From positions 44,675-108,674 of the forward strand of contig NZ_JAQITD010000006.1 in assembly GCF_028618555.1 (NCBI RefSeq): a stretch of 64,000 bases of DNA, given 5' to 3'. The notes beneath the pieces were generated by a model, which was not told the origin of the DNA, made no database searches, and worked only from the letters and a program-made list of their open reading frames with translations. This document shows positions 60,386-64,000 of the stretch, one piece after another (positions within the stretch are counted from its first letter, which is position 1; each line of letters begins with the position of its first letter). The stretch is from Bartonella sp. CM31XJBT. GTDB taxonomy: Bacteria; Pseudomonadota; Alphaproteobacteria; Rhizobiales; Rhizobiaceae. The translations under genes were made by a program, and so were the position numbers.

Positions 60386-60772
60386 ATGCTTATTCAATCA
60401 TTTCTTTTTTTTATACTCGGAGTTGCTTTCACTTCTTGGTTACTGGTGCTTTTATCTCCTTTTATTTGGCGGAAAGCCGTTCATTTTGCGTATAAAGATG
60501 TTTGTGCGAAAATGCCATTATCACTCGCGGAAATAGAAGCAAATCACGATTTTCTTCGTGCACAACATGCTGTAGAATTAGCAAACAACCAACAAAAGTA
60601 TGAATTTTTGCAAAAAAAATATGCCCAACAAAAAATACAACTGAGCCAAGTAACAGAACAATTTTATCGGCTATGCCTCCCCACAAAAGATACTCTCACC
60701 AAAGAAGCGATAGCAATCAAACAAAATATCGCCACACTACACACTTTCAAAGGAAAGAAAAATGATGCGTGA
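60386..60772 (+). CDS. Membrane-anchored coiled-coil protein
   Basis: A 128-residue protein with one N-terminal membrane helix (about 4-30, SFLFFILGVAFTSWLLVLL) and a long charged helix behind it (HDFLRAQHAVELANNQQKYE, YAQQKIQLSQVTEQFYRL). AAGGGG precedes the ATG. Overlaps the next gene by 11 bases. It recalls membrane-anchored helical proteins that follow eipA in Brucella, but I do not know its function. Confidence 0.75.
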   Translation: MLIQSFLFFILGVAFTSWLLVLLSPFIWRKAVHFAYKDVCAKMPLSLAEIEANHDFLRAQHAVELANNQQKYEFLQKKYAQQKIQLSQVTEQFYRLCLPTKDTLTKEAIAIKQNIATLHTFKGKKNDA

Positions 60773-61028
60773 AAAAATCGCACTCTATCAGCAACGCTTA
60801 CAAAAAATCCAAACTCATGAGCTTGACCCGACTGCTAACCACCAATTGCTGGAAGAACTCCGTGAAGAAACAAAAGAACTTGCAGCAACATTGGCAGCTC
60901 AAATAGCGCTACAAGAGGGGAATACATCACCCATCAACACATTGATTCAAAAATCAAAAAACAAAAATGACCTAGCCTCACGTATTCGCAAAAAAATAAC
61001 TTTTCTCTCCAAAAGCCCTGTTAAATAA
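60762..61028 (+). CDS. Small helical hypothetical protein
   Basis: An 88-residue soluble protein, mostly helical and charged (EKIALYQQRLQKIQTHELD, LLEELREETKELAATLAAQI), with a basic C-terminus (SRIRKKITFLSKS). It overlaps the previous gene, so the two are probably translated together. ATG 1 or ATG 2 may be the start. Function unknown. Confidence 0.7.
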   Translation: MMREKIALYQQRLQKIQTHELDPTANHQLLEELREETKELAATLAAQIALQEGNTSPINTLIQKSKNKNDLASRIRKKITFLSKSPVK

Positions 61029-61353
61029 GTTATCTTTTAAAACACCTTAAATGAAGAGTAAAATCAACAAAGGTTCATTGTAACTTTCATAACCCAAATC
61101 CTTTTTATTAAACGTGACTTTTCTGCTAAGCTAAAGAACAAAGTTTTTTAGCCCATACCGTTCTGTTAAAAAATATCTTCTTGTCTAGCAGATTCACTTT
61201 CTAATCATATCACCGCTCTAAAGAACAACATTTCATAGGTTCTAGAAAGCAAATAATACCAAAGACATTGGTCACACACTCTAACAAAAAATACCTTCTA
61301 AGATGGATCACCAATAGAGATTTGACCATAATTTTAAGGATAAAAACACGCTC
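61029..61353. other. Convergent spacer, nothing recognised
   Basis: 325 bases between the small helical protein gene and the aminotransferase gene. No gene or clear hairpin. Confidence 0.45.
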
Positions 61354-62472
61354 TCAAGAGTGATAAAAATCTCTTATTTTTTTGATAATCATATCCTGAT
61401 CCGTTTGTGTCAAGTAAGGATGCATTGGTAAACTTAAAACACACTCTCCCAAAGACTCTGAAACAGAAAGGGAATCTTTTACATAAGGGAAGTGTTTATA
61501 AGCTGGCTGTTGATGTAAAGGAGTTTTATAATAAATCATTGTAGGGATAGAATTTTTTTGTAAAAAATCTTTTAATTTATCCCGTTCTTTTACCTTAATC
61601 GTATATTGTGCATAAGCAGAACGAATATTTTCTCCTATTTCTGGAACTGTAACAATATCTCTTAAGCCATTGGAATAGCGTTGAGCAATTTCTACACGCT
61701 TTTCCATTTCATCTTCAAAGATCACAAACTTTTCTAGTAAAATTGCAGCCTGAATGCTATCTAGGCGCGAATTCATACCAATACGTACATTGTCATATTG
61801 CGTTTCACCTTTACCATGAAACAAAATAGAGCGTAAAAGTTTTGCAAAATAATCATCATTGGTCATCATAGCGCCTCCATCGCCATAACATCCTAATGGT
61901 TTTGCAGGATAAAAACTTGTAGCAGCCACATCACCAAAAGCACCACACATAGTATTACCGCTTCTCCCCCCCATAGATTGAGCAGCATCTTCAATTACAA
62001 AAAGATTTTCCTTGGCAGCCACTTGAGCAATTTGCACATAGTCAGCAGAAAGCCCAAATAAATCAACAGCAATAATAGCCTTTGGCTTTAGACGTCCTTC
62101 TTTTTTTATCATTTCGATAGCGTGAGAAAGTTTTTCAACATCAATATTGAATGTATCAGGTAAAACATCGACAAAAACAGGTTCAGCCCCCACCAAAGCA
62201 ACCACTTCAGCCGTTGCTGAAAATGTAAAACTAGGACAAAAAACAGCATCCCCTAGACCAATATTTTTAGCCATAAGAGGCATCTTCAAAGCATCTGTTC
62301 CATTAGCACATGCAATCACATGTTTAACGCCAAGATATTCTGCCAATTTCTCTTCAAATTCTGTTACTTTTGGCCCCAAAATATACTTACCACTAGCGAC
62401 TACATGCGCAATTGCAGAATTAATTTTATCTTCAATACGCGCACGCTGCGCCCCAAGGTCGATGAATTGCAT
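61354..62472 (-). CDS. DegT/DnrJ/EryC1/StrS-family sugar aminotransferase
   Basis: A 372-residue PLP enzyme that transaminates a keto nucleotide-sugar. Visible are FIDLGAQRARIEDKI at the start, SGKYILGPKVTEFEEKLAEY and ACANGTDALK. The PLP-lysine region is SFYPAKPLGCYGDGGAMMTN. The pattern is close to WbpE/WlbC enzymes that make 3-amino uronic acid sugars of LPS. The start is set by GGAG five bases before the ATG of MQFIDLG. It follows the Gfo/Idh/MocA dehydrogenase on the same strand, the same pair of activities as in WlbA/WlbC pathways. Confidence 0.92.
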   Translation of the reverse strand: MQFIDLGAQRARIEDKINSAIAHVVASGKYILGPKVTEFEEKLAEYLGVKHVIACANGTDALKMPLMAKNIGLGDAVFCPSFTFSATAEVVALVGAEPVFVDVLPDTFNIDVEKLSHAIEMIKKEGRLKPKAIIAVDLFGLSADYVQIAQVAAKENLFVIEDAAQSMGGRSGNTMCGAFGDVAATSFYPAKPLGCYGDGGAMMTNDDYFAKLLRSILFHGKGETQYDNVRIGMNSRLDSIQAAILLEKFVIFEDEMEKRVEIAQRYSNGLRDIVTVPEIGENIRSAYAQYTIKVKERDKLKDFLQKNSIPTMIYYKTPLHQQPAYKHFPYVKDSLSVSESLGECVLSLPMHPYLTQTDQDMIIKKIRDFYHS

Positions 62473-62521
62473 ATTAACTCCATTGATCATCACAAAAATG
62501 CAAAAGCGCTACCTATCTCTT

Positions 62522-63484
62522 TTATCTATCATAATTGACATCAGCAGCTGTTAAAATCCGTAAAACAGCAATAGCATCATCACCATTTGTACGAGGTGAT
62601 TGACGCGTTTCAATACAATGAAGGAAATGCCGTAATTCGCAAGTAAGCGGCAAGTCTTCACAAACATCAATATAATTCAGCTCATCCATGCTAAAAGCCC
62701 ACTCTTGATTTTCTTTCCAAACAGCAAAATGGTGCATTGCCAATTTACGACTCCACGGTTCCATATCATCAAAAACGAGTATAGCCTTTGTTCCAACAAC
62801 AATTAAACGCCTCTCACGATAAGAGCTTAAGCGTGAAGTAAAAAGATGACTACGCACACCATTTGGAAAAATCATATGAATATGAGAAAAATCAGAAATC
62901 TGATCAACGACAGCAGCCCCCTCACCGCGAATTTCGGAAGGTTCGCATCCTGTCAACGCCAAAATCATTGAGAGATCATGAGGGGCAAGATCCCATAAAG
63001 CATCACTGTGTGTGTGAAATTTTCCAAAGCCTAATCTATGAGAATAAATATATCGCACATCTCCCACATCTCCGTTTTTCACCAATTCACACATTTTTTC
63101 AAAAGCCGGATGAAAACGTAAAATATGGCCCACCATAAAAACTCGCTCATAGGCCTCAGCCTCCTGAACTTGGCGTTTAGCATCAGAAACATTCAAGGCT
63201 ATTGGTTTTTCCACCAAAACATCTTTACCATTTTTAACAGCACGGAGCACATTTTGCGTATGCAATTGTGGCGGCAACGCTAATACCAACGCATCAATAT
63301 CTCGATGAGTAAAAAGATCATCTGGTGTAACAACCTCTACACCATACAGTGTTGCAAAACTAGCAGCACGATCATTATCAATATCAGAAACTGCTGCTAA
63401 AGCTCCGAGAGAGTGGAGTGTCCGTATATGATTTTCACCCCAATGACCGCATCCTAAAACCGCTACACGTGGCACCATTTTCAT
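62522..63484 (-). CDS. Gfo/Idh/MocA-family NAD(P)-dependent sugar oxidoreductase
   Basis: A 320-residue enzyme with an N-terminal Rossmann domain (RVAVLGCGHWGENHIRTLHS) and the family catalytic motif VLVEKPIALN, then the substrate domain (HILRFHPAFEKM, DALWDLAPHDLSMIL with the conserved His). Likely oxidises the 3-position of a UDP-sugar for the neighbouring aminotransferase, as in WlbA. The 49-base gap to the aminotransferase suggests an operon. AAGGTAAGG precedes the ATG; the third codon ATG is a possible alternative start. Confidence 0.9.
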   Translation of the reverse strand: MKMVPRVAVLGCGHWGENHIRTLHSLGALAAVSDIDNDRAASFATLYGVEVVTPDDLFTHRDIDALVLALPPQLHTQNVLRAVKNGKDVLVEKPIALNVSDAKRQVQEAEAYERVFMVGHILRFHPAFEKMCELVKNGDVGDVRYIYSHRLGFGKFHTHSDALWDLAPHDLSMILALTGCEPSEIRGEGAAVVDQISDFSHIHMIFPNGVRSHLFTSRLSSYRERRLIVVGTKAILVFDDMEPWSRKLAMHHFAVWKENQEWAFSMDELNYIDVCEDLPLTCELRHFLHCIETRQSPRTNGDDAIAVLRILTAADVNYDR

Positions 63485-63641
63485 GCCTTACCTTACTTTA
63501 TCATATAAAATTACACTTTTACATATCGAGGATAATATAGAATGACAAGAGAAAAGCTTAAAAACGATGCTTGACATCTTACTATTCTACCCCTTATATC
63601 CGCAAAAGATATAATTATTGACAATTATGATTGCTTATTTT

Positions 63642-63718
63642 GGCGGAGTAGCTCAGTAGGTTAGAGCAGAGGAATCATAATCCTTGTGTCGGGGGTTCAA
63701 ATCCCTCCTCCGCTACCA
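63642..63718 (+). tRNA. tRNA-Met (elongator, anticodon CAU)
   Basis: A 77-nt cloverleaf with encoded CCA. The acceptor GGCGGAG pairs with CTCCGCT (one G-T pair), the D-arm is GCTC/GAGC, the anticodon stem-loop is GAGGA-ATCATAA-TCCTT, and the T-arm GGGGG-TTCAAAT-CCCTC. The sequence is very like Rhizobiales elongator tRNA-Met. Confidence 0.9.
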
Positions 63719-63821
63719 TTACTTTTTTATTGTGTGTTTAGTTTGTCAGCAGTGTAGCTGTAGCTTGCCAGCGGGTTTTGTATATTTTGACACTAGGTTT
63801 TGTACCAATTTATTTTTTCTC

Positions 63822-63890
63822 AAAGAGTTTTAAAGGTGTTCTCAAAGGGTCTTCAAATGCCTTTCAAAGGGTCTTTAAAGCTCTCTTTAA
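63822..63890. repeat. Degenerate short tandem repeats downstream of dnaB
   Basis: Variations on CTCAAAGGGTCTTCAAA / TTTCAAAGGGTCTTTAAA follow each other three to four times with 17-24 base spacing, between tRNA-Met and the dnaB stop. Confidence 0.5.
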
Positions 63891-63905
63891 CGCATTTTTC
63901 TGCTC

Positions 63906-64000
63906 CTATTTTTCCAGATCACTAAAGCATGTAAAGTCGGATTGAAAGGCAAGGGGGACGATTCCTGTCGGACCATGGCGTTGTTTTGCTATAATAACCT
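63906..64000 (-). CDS. dnaB: Replicative DNA helicase DnaB, C-terminal end (cut by window edge)
   Basis: Last 31 codons of the helicase that unwinds DNA at the fork and recruits DnaG. The frame reads VIIAKQRHGPTGIVPLAF and then QSDFTCFSDLEK before TAG. The KQRHGPTG arginine-finger region near the C-terminus is one of the best conserved stretches in DnaB. The rest lies beyond the window. Confidence 0.93.
   Translation of the reverse strand, partial: VIIAKQRHGPTGIVPLAFQSDFTCFSDLEK

Noticed and set aside
1..64000. CRISPR arrays, intact insertion sequences or integrases
   Set aside because: No regularly spaced identical repeats and no transposase or recombinase frame were found on either strand.

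Overview
The window is AT-rich alphaproteobacterial (Rhizobiales) chromosome, most likely Bartonella. The reasons are inferential. The window has a complete alpha-type division and cell-wall (dcw) cluster, a class A RNase P RNA and a CtrA/SciP/ChpT cell-cycle module. Its orthologues look closest to Brucella (EipA/DUF1134, BP26-like SIMPL protein, ChpT). Genes are compact, but they are separated by unusually long, decayed AT-rich gaps, as in genomes of host-restricted Bartonella. The species cannot be read from the sequence.

Layout. 1-14.7 kb: dcw cluster on the minus strand, in transcription order rsmH, ftsL-like, ftsI, murE, murF, mraY, murD, ftsW, murG, murC, murB, ddlB and the start of ftsQ (cut by the window edge). 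Most junctions overlap or nearly touch. rnpB lies just upstream at 15.0-15.4 kb, followed by a small lytic transglycosylase. 16-20.3 kb: mostly non-coding, with one small membrane protein and a candidate structured RNA on the minus strand. 20.3-26.4 kb: an ArsR-type/methyltransferase fusion, EttA, an orphan ORF, PncA and a DUF475 membrane protein.

26.7-32.4 kb: a decayed accessory islet ending at a tRNA-CAU gene. It holds two XRE regulators, a DUF1508 protein, small hypothetical genes and at least two broken genes. One XRE gene faces a small convergent ORF, and near-identical palindromes lie in front of both. 32.6-47.2 kb: housekeeping genes (SIMPL protein, UPF0260, rpoD, dnaG, a YbdG-like MscS channel, a Na/Pi-type transporter, a GlsB-type protein, UbiC, YqeY, CarA) with long empty spacers. 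48-56.2 kb: a TetA-type MFS pump, a DUF1460 lipoprotein, a cation diffusion facilitator, a well-formed small RNA candidate with its own promoter and terminator, a SpoU methyltransferase and MnmA.

56.6-61 kb: cell-cycle and envelope block with sciP, a fliJ-like gene, ctrA, chpT, eipA and two small coiled-coil proteins. SciP restrains CtrA, ChpT passes phosphate to CtrA, and EipA-type proteins are envelope-integrity factors in Brucella. 61.3-63.5 kb: a nucleotide-sugar aminotransferase/dehydrogenase pair. The window closes with a tRNA-Met and the last 31 codons of dnaB.

Beyond the genes, the intergenic DNA contains at least two families of degenerate dispersed repeats (copies near 18.8, 21.4, 25.0 and 42.0 kb, and a longer pair near 19.2 and 51.2 kb). 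No intact insertion sequence, integrase or CRISPR array was seen.
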